Assembly (NCBI GenBank): GCA_937773605.1
Contig: CALJVP010000003.1
Location: 1 to 64,000 of the forward strand
DNA length: 64,000 bases
DNA from: an uncultured SAR86 cluster bacterium
GTDB taxonomy: Bacteria; Pseudomonadota; Gammaproteobacteria; Magnimaribacterales; Magnimaribacteraceae
Direction of reading: 5' to 3'
Shown here: positions 43,226-51,861 of the stretch, piece by piece
Layout: each line of letters starts with the position of its first letter
Numbering within the stretch: the first letter of the stretch is position 1
The notes under the pieces: generated by a model
What the model saw: the letters and a program-made list of their open reading frames with translations, nothing else
Database searches by the model: none
Told to the model about the DNA's origin: nothing
Made by a program: the position numbers and the translations under genes

Positions 43226-44029
43226 TTGAATTCATGGTCTGCTATAGCACTTAACACCGCTCCTGATTCTTCAAATAGAATTCATGGAGATGAAATAGCA
43301 AAACAGTACGGTTTTGAAGGCGGACTCGTTCCGGGTGTTACTGTTGCTGCCTACTTAGTGCATCCTGCGGTAGAAAAATGGGGTCTAGATTGGCTTAATT
43401 TTGGTTTTGCTAATTGTCGTGTTACCTCGCCTTTATACGATAAAGAAAGTTTTAAGGTTGATATGAATTTGATTGATGAAGCTAGTTGTTCGACCACTTT
43501 AATTAAATCAAATAAATTGGTAAGCGCAAATGCTGAAATCTCTTTAACTCAAGAGCTTCCAGTTCCCCCCACCAGACGTAATGATCCTATAGTAGACGAT
43601 GATTATAAGGCACCCAAAGCCAGCTTTGACTTGTGGAAAGAACTTCAGCAAGAGGGCTGCCAGGCATTTCGTTTTTTTTGGGGTGCAGAGAATCCCTTAA
43701 CTTACCTTAGTGAAAATAAGGACCTGCCTGTGCTTCTCCAACCCAATGAGGGTGGATTTTCTAATTTTTCTTTTTTATTAGGATGTTCAAATTGGTCACT
43801 GGCAGGGAATGCTTACATGAACCCATGGGTTCATCTCCAAACAATTTCTCAGAATTACAGATCCGTTCCGAAGGGAACTAGTATTATTTCTGAGATGGAG
43901 GTTAAAGATTTCTATGAAAAGAAAGGCCATGAATTTGTAGATGTAAATGTTAATTTATTTGATGAAAAAGATGATAGCTGCATTATGACTATCAATCTAA
44001 TAGCTATATTCAAGCTTAGAGGGTCATAA
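43226..44029 (+). CDS. MaoC-like hotdog-fold protein, TTG start
   Basis: 267 residues from TTG 43226 with AGGGAG about nine bases upstream. The hotdog-like element H-G-D-E-I-A-K-Q-Y-G-F-E-G-G-L-V-P-G-V-T-V (about 20-40) matches the MaoC/hydratase region that covers the acyl-CoA site. The remainder may be a second, degenerate hotdog. Activity as an enoyl hydratase is uncertain because the strict catalytic Asp-His arrangement is not clear. It abuts the MFS gene directly, so they are coupled. Confidence 0.7.
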   Translation: MNSWSAIALNTAPDSSNRIHGDEIAKQYGFEGGLVPGVTVAAYLVHPAVEKWGLDWLNFGFANCRVTSPLYDKESFKVDMNLIDEASCSTTLIKSNKLVSANAEISLTQELPVPPTRRNDPIVDDDYKAPKASFDLWKELQQEGCQAFRFFWGAENPLTYLSENKDLPVLLQPNEGGFSNFSFLLGCSNWSLAGNAYMNPWVHLQTISQNYRSVPKGTSIISEMEVKDFYEKKGHEFVDVNVNLFDEKDDSCIMTINLIAIFKLRGS

Positions 44030-45244
44030 GTGTTTAAGAACTTGAAAATCTCTTCAAAGAAAAATTTAGTTAATCCCATCTCCTTATTAATCCTAATGTC
44101 TATAGCAATGCCTATAGCTTTTAACGCATGGGCAGCATTATTGAATAATTTTGTTGTAGAAAAGGCAGCATTTACCGGTATAGAAATAGGGATTCTACAA
44201 AGCTTAAGAGAAGTTCCTGGATTTTTAGCTTTCACCATGGTCTTTGTTCTCCTTGTTATAAAAGAACAGATTTTTGCTGTATTTGCACTGGCTTTATTAG
44301 GACTGGGTGTGGCTATAACTGGTTTTTTCCCAACTGTTTTTGGCTTATATTTCACCACAGTATTGATGAGTATAGGGTTTCATTATTTTGAAGCTGTTAA
44401 GCAATCTTTGAGCTTGCAATGGTTATCTAAGGAAGAGGCCCCTCAAGTATTAGGTCGTCTAATAGCCGTTGGATCCTTAACATCTTTGATCGTTTATGCA
44501 TCTTTATGGGCATTGTTAGAAATATTTCAGGCTTCTTATTTAGTAAATTTTTTTATAGCAGGCGGCCTTTGCATGATTCTGGCTTTGGTCATGTATTTCA
44601 TGTTCCCTATTTTCCCTGCGAAAACTATACAGAATAAGAATCTTATTCTCCGCAAACGCTATTGGTTGTATTACTTATTAACATTTTTATCAGGGGCAAG
44701 AAGACAAATCTTCATGGTTTTTGCGGCTTTCTTAATGGTAGAAAAATTCGGTTACAGCGCTTCGCAGGTCACTTTATTGTTTTTAATTAACTATGCATTT
44801 AATTGGTTATTTGCTGAAAAAATAGGCCAATTGATAGGCAAATTTGGAGAACGTAAAGCACTGACTCTTGAGTATCTGGGACTAATATTTGTTTTTATTG
44901 CTTATGGCATTGTTGATAACCCTACTTTAGCTGCAGGACTTTACATTCTAGATCATATGTTTTTTGCCATGGCCATTGCAATAAGCACTTATTTCCAAAA
45001 AATAGCTGACCCTAAAGACATGGCCAGCAGTGCCGGTGTTTCTTTTACTATTAATCACATTGCTGCAGTTGTAATTCCAGCTGCACTAGGAATGGTCTGG
45101 ATATGGTCTCATTCATTAGTATTTTACATAGGAGCTTGTTTCGCACTTGCTTCTCTTATTGCGGCACAGTACATACCTAAGACTCCTTCGCCCGGAAATG
45201 AAACAAGCTTTACAGAGAGATTTACCCAAATTCTAGAAAAATAA
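44030..45244 (+). CDS. MFS transporter, GTG start
   Basis: 404 residues starting at GTG 44030, the base after the preceding stop codon. About twelve helices, with weakly conserved inter-helix loops (I-G-I-L-Q-S-L-R-E-V-P-G-F near helix 2). It belongs to the major facilitator group but to no family I can name; the usual G-x-x-x-D-R-x-G-R signature between helices 2 and 3 is missing. Substrate unknown. Coupling to the MaoC-like gene suggests joint function with an acyl-CoA or organic acid. Confidence 0.82.
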   Translation: MFKNLKISSKKNLVNPISLLILMSIAMPIAFNAWAALLNNFVVEKAAFTGIEIGILQSLREVPGFLAFTMVFVLLVIKEQIFAVFALALLGLGVAITGFFPTVFGLYFTTVLMSIGFHYFEAVKQSLSLQWLSKEEAPQVLGRLIAVGSLTSLIVYASLWALLEIFQASYLVNFFIAGGLCMILALVMYFMFPIFPAKTIQNKNLILRKRYWLYYLLTFLSGARRQIFMVFAAFLMVEKFGYSASQVTLLFLINYAFNWLFAEKIGQLIGKFGERKALTLEYLGLIFVFIAYGIVDNPTLAAGLYILDHMFFAMAIAISTYFQKIADPKDMASSAGVSFTINHIAAVVIPAALGMVWIWSHSLVFYIGACFALASLIAAQYIPKTPSPGNETSFTERFTQILEK

Positions 45245-45258
45245 AATAGGAGAAAAAA

Positions 45259-46440
45259 ATGAATAATGATAATAAATTTGATGTAGTAATTTATGGAGCT
45301 ACAGGATTTACAGGGAAGTTGGTCGCAGAGTATATGGTTAGTCAATATGGACATAATCAAGATATAACTTGGGCTATGGCAGGAAGAAATATCAATAAAC
45401 TTGAGAAGGTAAGGGATGAGATAGGAGCGCATGAAGAAACACCCTTATTAATAGTAGATAGTGAAGACAAAGAGAGCCTGAATGCCATGACTGTACAAGC
45501 TAAGTGTATTTTAACAACCGTTGGACCTTATCAGCTTTACGGATCAGACCTTGTTAAATCGTGTGCAGAAGCTGGAACAGACTACGTGGATCTTACGGGT
45601 GAACCAGGTTGGATGTATGAAATGATAGAAGAGAATGAGAAGTTAGCAAAAGAGTCAGGGGCAAGAATAGTGTTCTCATGCGGCTTTGATAGCATTCCTT
45701 TTGATCTGGGAGTATTCTTTATTCAAGAAGCAGCAAAAGAGAAATACGGTAAACCAGCTCCTCATGTAAGGGGCAGAGTAAGGGCTATGAATGGAGAATT
45801 TTCAGGAGGGACTGTTGCCTCTCTAAGTGCAACCATGTCAACTTTGAAAGAGAAGCCTGAACTTATAAGTGTTTTAGTAAACCCATTCTCTTTATCAGGA
45901 GATTTTCAAGGACCTGATCAATTAGATGATTCTAAACCTTTATTTGATGAGAAATTAGATATGTGGGTTGCACCGTTTATCATGGCTTCAATTAACACTA
46001 AGAATGTCCATAGATCGAATGCACTTATGGGCCATTCTTACGGTGAAGACTTTTGTTACGATGAAATGTCTATAGCCGGACCTGGCGAAGAAGGTAAAGC
46101 AGCTGCAGAATTCATGGCAACTATAAACCCTTTAGCTGGAGAGGATATGCCGGCCCCAGGAGAAGGGCCTTCAAAGGATTCAAGAGAAAATGGAAATTAT
46201 GATGTCCTGTTTTGCGCTGATATGCCAGATGGAGAAACACTAAAAGCAACTGTTACAGGGGATATGGACCCCGGCTATGGCTCAACTTCTAAAATGATAG
46301 CCGAGAGTGCAGTTTGCTTAGTTAAAGATTGTGATGGGCTTGAAGGTGGAATTTACACACCCGCACCTTCTATGGGTCAGAAATTAATAAAGCGATTAAT
46401 TGCTAAAGCAGGGCTTACCTTTACTTTAGATACAGTCTAG
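45259..46440 (+). CDS. Saccharopine dehydrogenase-like NAD(P)-binding oxidoreductase
   Basis: 393 residues. A Rossmann motif Y-G-A-T-G-F-T-G at about 11-18, then A-G-R-N at about 41-44, T-V-G-P-Y-Q-L-Y-G at about 90-98 and the C-G-F-D-S-I-P-F-D-L-G segment identify the PF03435-type family, close to mycobacterial trans-acting enoyl reductases. These reduce enoyl-acyl intermediates in lipid synthesis in some organisms; other members have unknown activity. It starts fourteen bases after the MFS gene with AGGAG upstream. Confidence 0.88.
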   Translation: MNNDNKFDVVIYGATGFTGKLVAEYMVSQYGHNQDITWAMAGRNINKLEKVRDEIGAHEETPLLIVDSEDKESLNAMTVQAKCILTTVGPYQLYGSDLVKSCAEAGTDYVDLTGEPGWMYEMIEENEKLAKESGARIVFSCGFDSIPFDLGVFFIQEAAKEKYGKPAPHVRGRVRAMNGEFSGGTVASLSATMSTLKEKPELISVLVNPFSLSGDFQGPDQLDDSKPLFDEKLDMWVAPFIMASINTKNVHRSNALMGHSYGEDFCYDEMSIAGPGEEGKAAAEFMATINPLAGEDMPAPGEGPSKDSRENGNYDVLFCADMPDGETLKATVTGDMDPGYGSTSKMIAESAVCLVKDCDGLEGGIYTPAPSMGQKLIKRLIAKAGLTFTLDTV

Positions 46441-46553
46441 ATAGTTAGACAGAGAGAATTACAAAGATTTTGTTTTAACTTCCTTTTAAATTGTAGAGAT
46501 GATTTTAGTTGAATATTATTTTATTTTAAATAAGATTGTCAGCCACAAGACTT

Positions 46554-46820
46554 ATGAGTAAGAAAATATTATTTCTAGTTAGCTGTTTTATTACATTCAG
46601 CTTATCCGCTCATCCTTTGTTTCACATTGGAGAGGATCTCAACGAAGATCAGTTTCAAACAGAGTGTCAGGTTTGTAAAACCTATGAATCAGTCTTAGCC
46701 TTAGAAGAGTTTCAAGTAGAAGTTCAAAACTTCAATGAAAAAGTATTTTCAACTCACGATGAGTGTATTGAAAATAATATCTTACAAAATTATTTTTTAA
46801 GGGCACCGCCTCTATCCTAG
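46554..46820 (+). CDS. Small exported Cys-containing protein upstream of a metal receptor
   Basis: 88 residues from ATG 46554; an in-frame TTG six codons earlier gives a poorer signal peptide. A clear signal peptide (M-S-K-K-I-L-F-L-V-S-C-F-I-T-F-S-L-S-A) is followed by a short acidic protein with H-P-L-F-H near the new N-terminus and C-Q-V-C at about 39-42, plus one later Cys. Such small CxxC proteins are often encoded before metal-uptake TonB receptors (DUF2946-like). I do not recognise a named family. Binding of zinc or another metal through His and Cys is inferred from composition and from the receptor gene 41 bases downstream. Confidence 0.7.
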   Translation: MSKKILFLVSCFITFSLSAHPLFHIGEDLNEDQFQTECQVCKTYESVLALEEFQVEVQNFNEKVFSTHDECIENNILQNYFLRAPPLS

Positions 46821-46861
46821 ATTTTTTTTAAAAGTTTTTTAAATTAAATTTAGGAGTAATC

Positions 46862-49099
46862 ATGAAAGTATTCTTTTATGCGCTCATGGCGATGAGCTTG
46901 GTATCAATACCATTAAACGCAGAAGAAGTGGAAGAAGTAGTCGTAACTGCTTCCTTCATAGATCAAAATATAAGTGAAATAGAAAACCCTTTACACGTCG
47001 TGGTCGGAAATGATATTTCCGATAACTTAACTCAAAGCTTGGGCGAATCTCTAGACGGTTTGCTTGGGGTAACGTCCACTGACTATGGGCCTGCTGTTGG
47101 GCAGCCTGTAATTAGAGGTATGTCAGGTAATAGAGTGAAGGTTCTTAACAATGGAATGGTTGTAAGAGATGTTTCGGGAATTGGGGGCGATCATATTAAC
47201 GATGTCGATCTTAATGATATACAGCAAATTGAAGTAGTAAGAGGGCCATCTTCTCTACTCTATTCCAATGGAACAGTAGGCGGGATTATAAACATAGTAG
47301 ACAATACTATTCCTCAAGCAGATATAGAAGATCTTGAACTTAAGATTGGCCTCGAAAGTCAGTCTGTTAATGATGGAGATAGTCAAAATTTCTCTTATGC
47401 TAATAACATAGGTGGAATTAATCTGACTTTAGCTTACAAAGATTCAAAATTTGGAAATTTTGATGTGCCGCACGGAGCTATCATTCATTCAGAAGAGCAT
47501 GAAGATGAGCATGAAGATGAGCATGAAGATGAGCATGAAGAGGATCTAAGTTTTCTTGCTAATTCAGATTATGAATCAGAATCTTCAAGAATTGGTGTAT
47601 CTAAAACTGCTGAGTGGGGCTACATAGGAGCTTCTTACAGCAAGGTAGAAAGCCTTTATGGGATACCTTTCCATGGAGAAGAGCATGAAGAAGGACACGA
47701 AGAAGAGGGTCACGATGAAGAGGATCACGATGAAGAAGGACACGAAGAAGAGGGGCACGAAGATGAAAGAATTTTTTCTAGCACCGAATCCGATGTTTTT
47801 AATCTTGAGGGTTCGATCGCACTAAGTAACAACTTTATCAAGAAAGCTGATTTCTACTTCAGAGACACAGATTATTCATTGACTGAGCAACATGCTGAAG
47901 AAGCACATGAAGATGAGCATGAAGATGAGCATGAAGGTCACTCTGAGGGTCCAACACTTTTCAAAAACGATGCTAAAGAATACGGTGTAGCTTTTGATTT
48001 AGGCAGTAAAGCTATTTCTCAAAAAATTGTTTTTAAGAACGCTGATGAAAAAATGTCGATAATAGGGGAAGAGTCCTTTATGAATCCTACTAATAGTGAT
48101 GAACTCTCTATTGGCTATTACGTAAGTGCACCGACAGATTTATTTCACATTGATTTTGGTTTGAGACACGACAGAATTTCACGAAATGGATCAGTTACAC
48201 ATAAAGAAGATGATCACGATGACCATGGAGATGATGATCATGGAGACGACGATCATGCTGATGATGATCATCATGATGATGAAGTCGAAATTGATTATTT
48301 TGATAAAGACATAAACAGTACAAGTTATGCTTTTAGCATCTCTAATGACTTGAATGATTTTGTTTCAGTTAATCTTGGCCTTTCTTATTTAGAAAGAGCT
48401 CCTTCAGCCGTTGAACTCTTTATGAATGGCCCTCATTTGGCTACCGGTAGATATGAAGTAGGGAATACTAATTTGAAAGCTGAAGAATCCAACAATATGG
48501 ATCTTACTTTTAGTTATGAGAATGAAGGGTTCTTTGGTTCTTTAACTTTCTTTCGAAACAATATTGATAACTACATTTATTTATTAGATGAAACAGAAGA
48601 AGAGCATGAGGAGCATGAGGAGGAAGAGCACCACGAAGACTTAATTCTTTCAAATTATCTTCAAAAAAATGCAGAAATGGATGGTTATGAATTGGAATTT
48701 GGAAGAACTTTTGGATTTTACCAAGGTGAATTATTAGTATCATTTGGAATGGATTCAGTTTCGGCTGAGTTCTCTGATGGAACTAATATCCCAAGAATTG
48801 CTCCAGCGAGAAGCATATACAGATTAACTTATACTGAAGATGACCTTAAGTTTTTAGTCAGTTATAAAGATGTGGACGGTCAAGATGACATCGGTTTGGG
48901 TGAAACTGCAACCATGGGATATGAAATGTTAAATATGAGAATAACAAAGACTTTCGCTATGGGTGACGGAGATCTCAACCTATCTGTTTTTGGAACGAAT
49001 TTACTTGATGAAGTGGCAAGAAATCACACTTCTTTTGTTAAGAATGAAGTTCCTTTAGCAGGCAGAAACTACGGAGCTAAATTTATTTATAAGTTCTAG
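46862..49099 (+). CDS. TonB-dependent outer membrane receptor, probable zinc (ZnuD-like)
   Basis: 745 residues. A signal peptide of about 20 residues precedes a TonB-box-like E-E-V-V-V-T-A-S, the plug domain (V-I-R-G-M-S-G-N-R-V, E-V-V-R-G-P-S-S-L-L-Y) and a beta-barrel ending in Phe (F-I-Y-K-F). Five loops are packed with His, Glu and Asp: about residues 210-236, 270-303, 343-361, 449-475 and 580-592, mostly H-E-D-E units. This is the pattern of zinc receptors such as ZnuD. No clear Zur box was found upstream. The loops are built from short DNA repeats (see repeats). The metal is inferred. Confidence 0.9.
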   Translation: MKVFFYALMAMSLVSIPLNAEEVEEVVVTASFIDQNISEIENPLHVVVGNDISDNLTQSLGESLDGLLGVTSTDYGPAVGQPVIRGMSGNRVKVLNNGMVVRDVSGIGGDHINDVDLNDIQQIEVVRGPSSLLYSNGTVGGIINIVDNTIPQADIEDLELKIGLESQSVNDGDSQNFSYANNIGGINLTLAYKDSKFGNFDVPHGAIIHSEEHEDEHEDEHEDEHEEDLSFLANSDYESESSRIGVSKTAEWGYIGASYSKVESLYGIPFHGEEHEEGHEEEGHDEEDHDEEGHEEEGHEDERIFSSTESDVFNLEGSIALSNNFIKKADFYFRDTDYSLTEQHAEEAHEDEHEDEHEGHSEGPTLFKNDAKEYGVAFDLGSKAISQKIVFKNADEKMSIIGEESFMNPTNSDELSIGYYVSAPTDLFHIDFGLRHDRISRNGSVTHKEDDHDDHGDDDHGDDDHADDDHHDDEVEIDYFDKDINSTSYAFSISNDLNDFVSVNLGLSYLERAPSAVELFMNGPHLATGRYEVGNTNLKAEESNNMDLTFSYENEGFFGSLTFFRNNIDNYIYLLDETEEEHEEHEEEEHHEDLILSNYLQKNAEMDGYELEFGRTFGFYQGELLVSFGMDSVSAEFSDGTNIPRIAPARSIYRLTYTEDDLKFLVSYKDVDGQDDIGLGETATMGYEMLNMRITKTFAMGDGDLNLSVFGTNLLDEVARNHTSFVKNEVPLAGRNYGAKFIYKF
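47501..47536 (+). repeat. 12-bp tandem repeat in metal-binding loop 1
   Basis: Three perfect, contiguous copies of GAAGATGAGCAT (H-E-D-E) in frame, preceded by a partial unit. Because 12 is a multiple of three, copy-number changes would lengthen or shorten the loop without a frameshift. Confidence 0.8.
47909..47932 (+). repeat. Same 12-bp unit in loop 3
   Basis: Two perfect copies of GAAGATGAGCAT, identical to the unit at 47501-47536 although about 400 bases away within the same gene. This suggests the loops arose or are maintained by recombination among the units. Confidence 0.75.
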
Positions 49100-49166
49100 G
49101 TAGTTATTTAAGACTTAACTTTCCGTTAAGAGGACTCGCTTTACCCCAGATAGCTAGTCCAAATAA

Positions 49167-49199
49167 GGGGTCAAGAAATATTTCTTGGCCCTTTTTTTT
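49167..49199 (+). terminator. Rho-independent terminator after the zinc receptor
   Basis: The palindrome CAAGAAA-TA-TTTCTTG is extended by GGG/CCC and followed by eight T residues (49192-49199). It lies about 70 bases after the receptor stop codon. The rest of the 49100-49316 gap holds a weak CTTAAC/GTTAAG hairpin and nothing else I can identify. Confidence 0.85.
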
Positions 49200-49316
49200 A
49201 AGTGTTTAAAACATCCAAGATAGGACTGTTGGTAGCTATAAGTTGCACATGAAACGAAGAAGTTCTTTGTCAAAAAATATGGTTTAAAGTTTAATTTAGC
49301 GTTCTAATGCCCATTG

Positions 49317-49817
49317 ATGGAAGAACAAGGATTAAATAATAATGTAACAGTAGAGACTTTCAAAGAGTCGTATGGCCATAGTTTTAAAACTCTAAACTTG
49401 GAATGGATAGAAGAGTTTTTTGTTGTTGAAGAAGAAGATCTAAAGATTCTTTCCAATCCTAAGTCCTACGTTATTGATAAAGGAGGAGAAATATTTTTTG
49501 CTCTTAAAGCGGGTAAAGTGATCGGAACCTCTGCTATGGTTTTAGTTAAACCGAAAATCTTTGAATTGGCAAAGATGGCCGTTGACAAGAATTTTCAAGG
49601 ACAAGGAGTCGGTCGTATTTTAATAAATGCTTCAATAGAGTTTGCTAGAAAAAGATCAGCAACTGAAATTTTTTTAGTGACTAACGATAAATTAAAACCC
49701 GCACTTAATCTTTATAAATCCAGTGGTTTTAATCTTGATCTTGACTATGATGATACAAGGTATGAAAGGGGAAATACCAAGATGGTGTTGGATATAGATA
49801 AAGGAGAAAACCTATGA
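49317..49817 (+). CDS. GNAT N-acetyltransferase
   Basis: 166 residues from ATG 49317 (a TTG codon precedes it in frame). The acetyl-CoA motif A reads M-A-V-D-K-N-F-Q-G-Q-G-V-G-R-I-L (about 91-106), followed by L-K-P-A-L-N-L-Y-K-S-S-G-F. Acceptor unknown. Its stop overlaps the next start (ATGA), so it is coupled to the SDR gene. Confidence 0.88.
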   Translation: MEEQGLNNNVTVETFKESYGHSFKTLNLEWIEEFFVVEEEDLKILSNPKSYVIDKGGEIFFALKAGKVIGTSAMVLVKPKIFELAKMAVDKNFQGQGVGRILINASIEFARKRSATEIFLVTNDKLKPALNLYKSSGFNLDLDYDDTRYERGNTKMVLDIDKGENL

Positions 49818-50596
49818 TGGATTTAGATTTAAAAGACAAAAGAGCAGTTGTCACTGGAGCAAGCTTAGGCATTGGAGAGGCTGTAGTTAAGATGCTAGCA
49901 GAGCATGGAGCAGACGTTAGTTTTTGTGCAAGAAACCCTAATGCAGTTGATGCGTTATCTTCATTTGAATCTACTAAAGGTTCAATCAAAGGTTTTGTTG
50001 CCGATATGGGCAATAAAGAATCAACAGATTCTTTTATAGAGTCTGTACAGGAAGACGGTCCTGTAGATATATTGGTTAATAATGTTGGTGCTTCCCCTTC
50101 AAGAAATTTTTTATACATGACGGATGAAGACTGGCAGGAATTACATGAACTTAATCTGCTTTCTGCTGTGAGGTGCACAAGAGCGTTCCTTCCTAACATG
50201 AGAGAAAAGAAATGGGGAAGGGTGATAATGGTCTCAAGTTCAGCGGGTAAATATCCAAATGCAGCATTAATAGATTACGGGACCACCAAAGCCGCTATGA
50301 TCTCAATGAGCAAATCATTAGCAAAGAAATACGGCTCTGATGGTGTTTTAGTAAATTCAATTCTGCCTGGTCTTATTCATACTGCTATGTGGGAAAGAGC
50401 AGCAACAGAAATTGCTGAGGCGACTGGTGGAAATATGGAAGATGTAATAAGAAATAATGGATCTTCGGTACCTGTAGGGAGGTATGGAACTTCAGAGGAA
50501 GTAGCTTCGCTAATCACTTTCCTTTGTACAAATGCTGCTTCTTACATAAGCGGTACTTCTATAGAAGTTGACGGAGGCCAGTCAGGGCACATCTAA
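49814..50596 (+). CDS. Short-chain dehydrogenase/reductase
   Basis: 260 residues. T-G-A-S-L-G-I-G at about 14-21, N-N-V-G at about 93-96, Ser near 141, and Y-G-T-T-K with the catalytic Tyr and Lys at about 156-160. The C-terminus Y-I-S-G-T-S-I-E-V-D-G-G fits 3-oxoacyl-reductase-like SDRs. ATGATG start overlapping the GNAT stop. The channel gene at 50601 begins five bases after its stop codon, so the SDR and the membrane unit may share an mRNA even if unrelated in function. Confidence 0.92.
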   Translation: MMDLDLKDKRAVVTGASLGIGEAVVKMLAEHGADVSFCARNPNAVDALSSFESTKGSIKGFVADMGNKESTDSFIESVQEDGPVDILVNNVGASPSRNFLYMTDEDWQELHELNLLSAVRCTRAFLPNMREKKWGRVIMVSSSAGKYPNAALIDYGTTKAAMISMSKSLAKKYGSDGVLVNSILPGLIHTAMWERAATEIAEATGGNMEDVIRNNGSSVPVGRYGTSEEVASLITFLCTNAASYISGTSIEVDGGQSGHI

Positions 50597-50600
50597 AATA

Positions 50601-51242
50601 ATGAGTATTGAGAATATGGAAGTTAATTTTAAATCTAAGCATCTTTTATTAAAATCTTCTGCAATATTAGGAGCTTTAATATTTTTTACCTATTTGATTT
50701 ATGATTTAGGCGTATTAAATCTGATCATAGATTCAGACAAGAGTAAAATTTCATTGATAATCCTAGCTGTCTATTGTTTAGCTACATTTCACTGGTATTT
50801 CTTAAGTTTTTCTTTAGATAAAGAAATAGAAGGGGTTAATTCTGGTGATGTCGGTTCTTCAGCTTTATTAAAAAAATTGAATCATCTAGATCAAAAGGAC
50901 CATCAGAAGACTAAACATTACTTATCTTTACTGGAAGATGAGTTAGCGAATAGGCATGCTTTAGGCTATATGATTGTTGATATCTTATTGAAACTAGGCC
51001 TCACGGGAACCGTCATAGGCTTTATTCTAATGTTGCTACCTATTGGAGATATCAAAGATTTTGACCCTCAAATAATTCAACAACTCTTGTCAAAAATGAG
51101 TGGCGGTATGGCGGTGGCCCTCTACACGACTCTAACAGGTCTAGTTACAAGTATTTTATTAAAACTCCAATACTTCTTGTTAGACTCTAGCTTAACGAGA
51201 CTAATGAACCATCTTTCTTCAAAAATTTTAGATGAAGCATAA
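50601..51242 (+). CDS. MotA/TolQ/ExbB-like proton-channel subunit
   Basis: 213 residues from ATG 50601, chosen because it follows the SDR stop by five bases and yields a complete first helix. Four hydrophobic segments lie at about 18-40, 49-69, 124-147 and 169-193. The two family hallmarks are present: L-G-L-T-G-T-V-I-G at 132-140 and A-L-Y-T-T-L-T-G at 173-180, with the channel threonines. The long cytoplasmic loop (70-120) between helices two and three is like TolQ/ExbB. It is not adjacent to tol-pal, exb-tonB or flagellar genes. Its end overlaps the next gene by eleven bases. Confidence 0.82.
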   Translation: MSIENMEVNFKSKHLLLKSSAILGALIFFTYLIYDLGVLNLIIDSDKSKISLIILAVYCLATFHWYFLSFSLDKEIEGVNSGDVGSSALLKKLNHLDQKDHQKTKHYLSLLEDELANRHALGYMIVDILLKLGLTGTVIGFILMLLPIGDIKDFDPQIIQQLLSKMSGGMAVALYTTLTGLVTSILLKLQYFLLDSSLTRLMNHLSSKILDEA

Positions 51243-51855
51243 GGTACTCATCAAGAGCGATGAGCAGGATGTTTTTACTGACCTACTGTTTAATGCATTA
51301 TTGGGCTTTGCTTTTATGTTTGCCATTGCATTTATGCTTATCAATAGCTCGGAGGACTCTGGAAAAATTGAAGCTAAAGCAGAAATTTTAATATCAGTAA
51401 GTTGGCCAGACAATCATCCTGATGATGTTGATGCAATAGTTGAAGATCCGCAAGGAGGTCTGGTTTGGTATCACAACAGAGACAGTGGACTTATGCATTT
51501 AGACCGCGACGATAGAGGAGTCTTTGCCGATAAGATGAACATCAACGGGAAAACAATTTCTAACCCTATAAATCAAGAAACAGTAACAGTAAGGAAACTG
51601 CAAGCTGGTGAATATGTAGTAAATTTACTTCACTATAAGGCTAATTATGAAGAAGCATTAAATGTTGATGTTAAGGTTGAAAAATTAAACCCTCAAGTAG
51701 AACTGATTTACTACGGTACTCATGAGTTGGAGGGAGTAGGGGATGAGAAAACAGCTGTAAGATTTACTGTAGATTCAAAAAAAGAAATTACCAATGTAAA
51801 TCAGCTATCCAAAAGGCTTTTAACAAAAGCTGTTGGAAGAGACACAAAAGGTTAA
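51232..51855 (+). CDS. ExbD/MotB-like one-helix protein with DUF2135-like periplasmic domain
   Basis: 207 residues. A short cytoplasmic N-terminus with Asp13 and Asp17 leads into a single helix (about 18-38), the ExbD/TolR/MotB topology in which a conserved Asp near the helix accepts channel protons. The remaining 165 residues are predicted periplasmic and are neither an ExbD/TolR nor an OmpA domain. The stretch D-D-V-D-A-I-V-E-D-P-Q-G-G and H-L-D-R-D-D-R-G resembles the DUF2135/YfaP beta-sandwich (D-x-D-x-x-x-x-D-P-x-G ... L-D-x-D-D). The combination is unusual. It overlaps the channel gene, so the two are co-translated partners. Confidence 0.7.
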   Translation: MKHKVLIKSDEQDVFTDLLFNALLGFAFMFAIAFMLINSSEDSGKIEAKAEILISVSWPDNHPDDVDAIVEDPQGGLVWYHNRDSGLMHLDRDDRGVFADKMNINGKTISNPINQETVTVRKLQAGEYVVNLLHYKANYEEALNVDVKVEKLNPQVELIYYGTHELEGVGDEKTAVRFTVDSKKEITNVNQLSKRLLTKAVGRDTKG

Positions 51856-51861
51856 AGAAAC

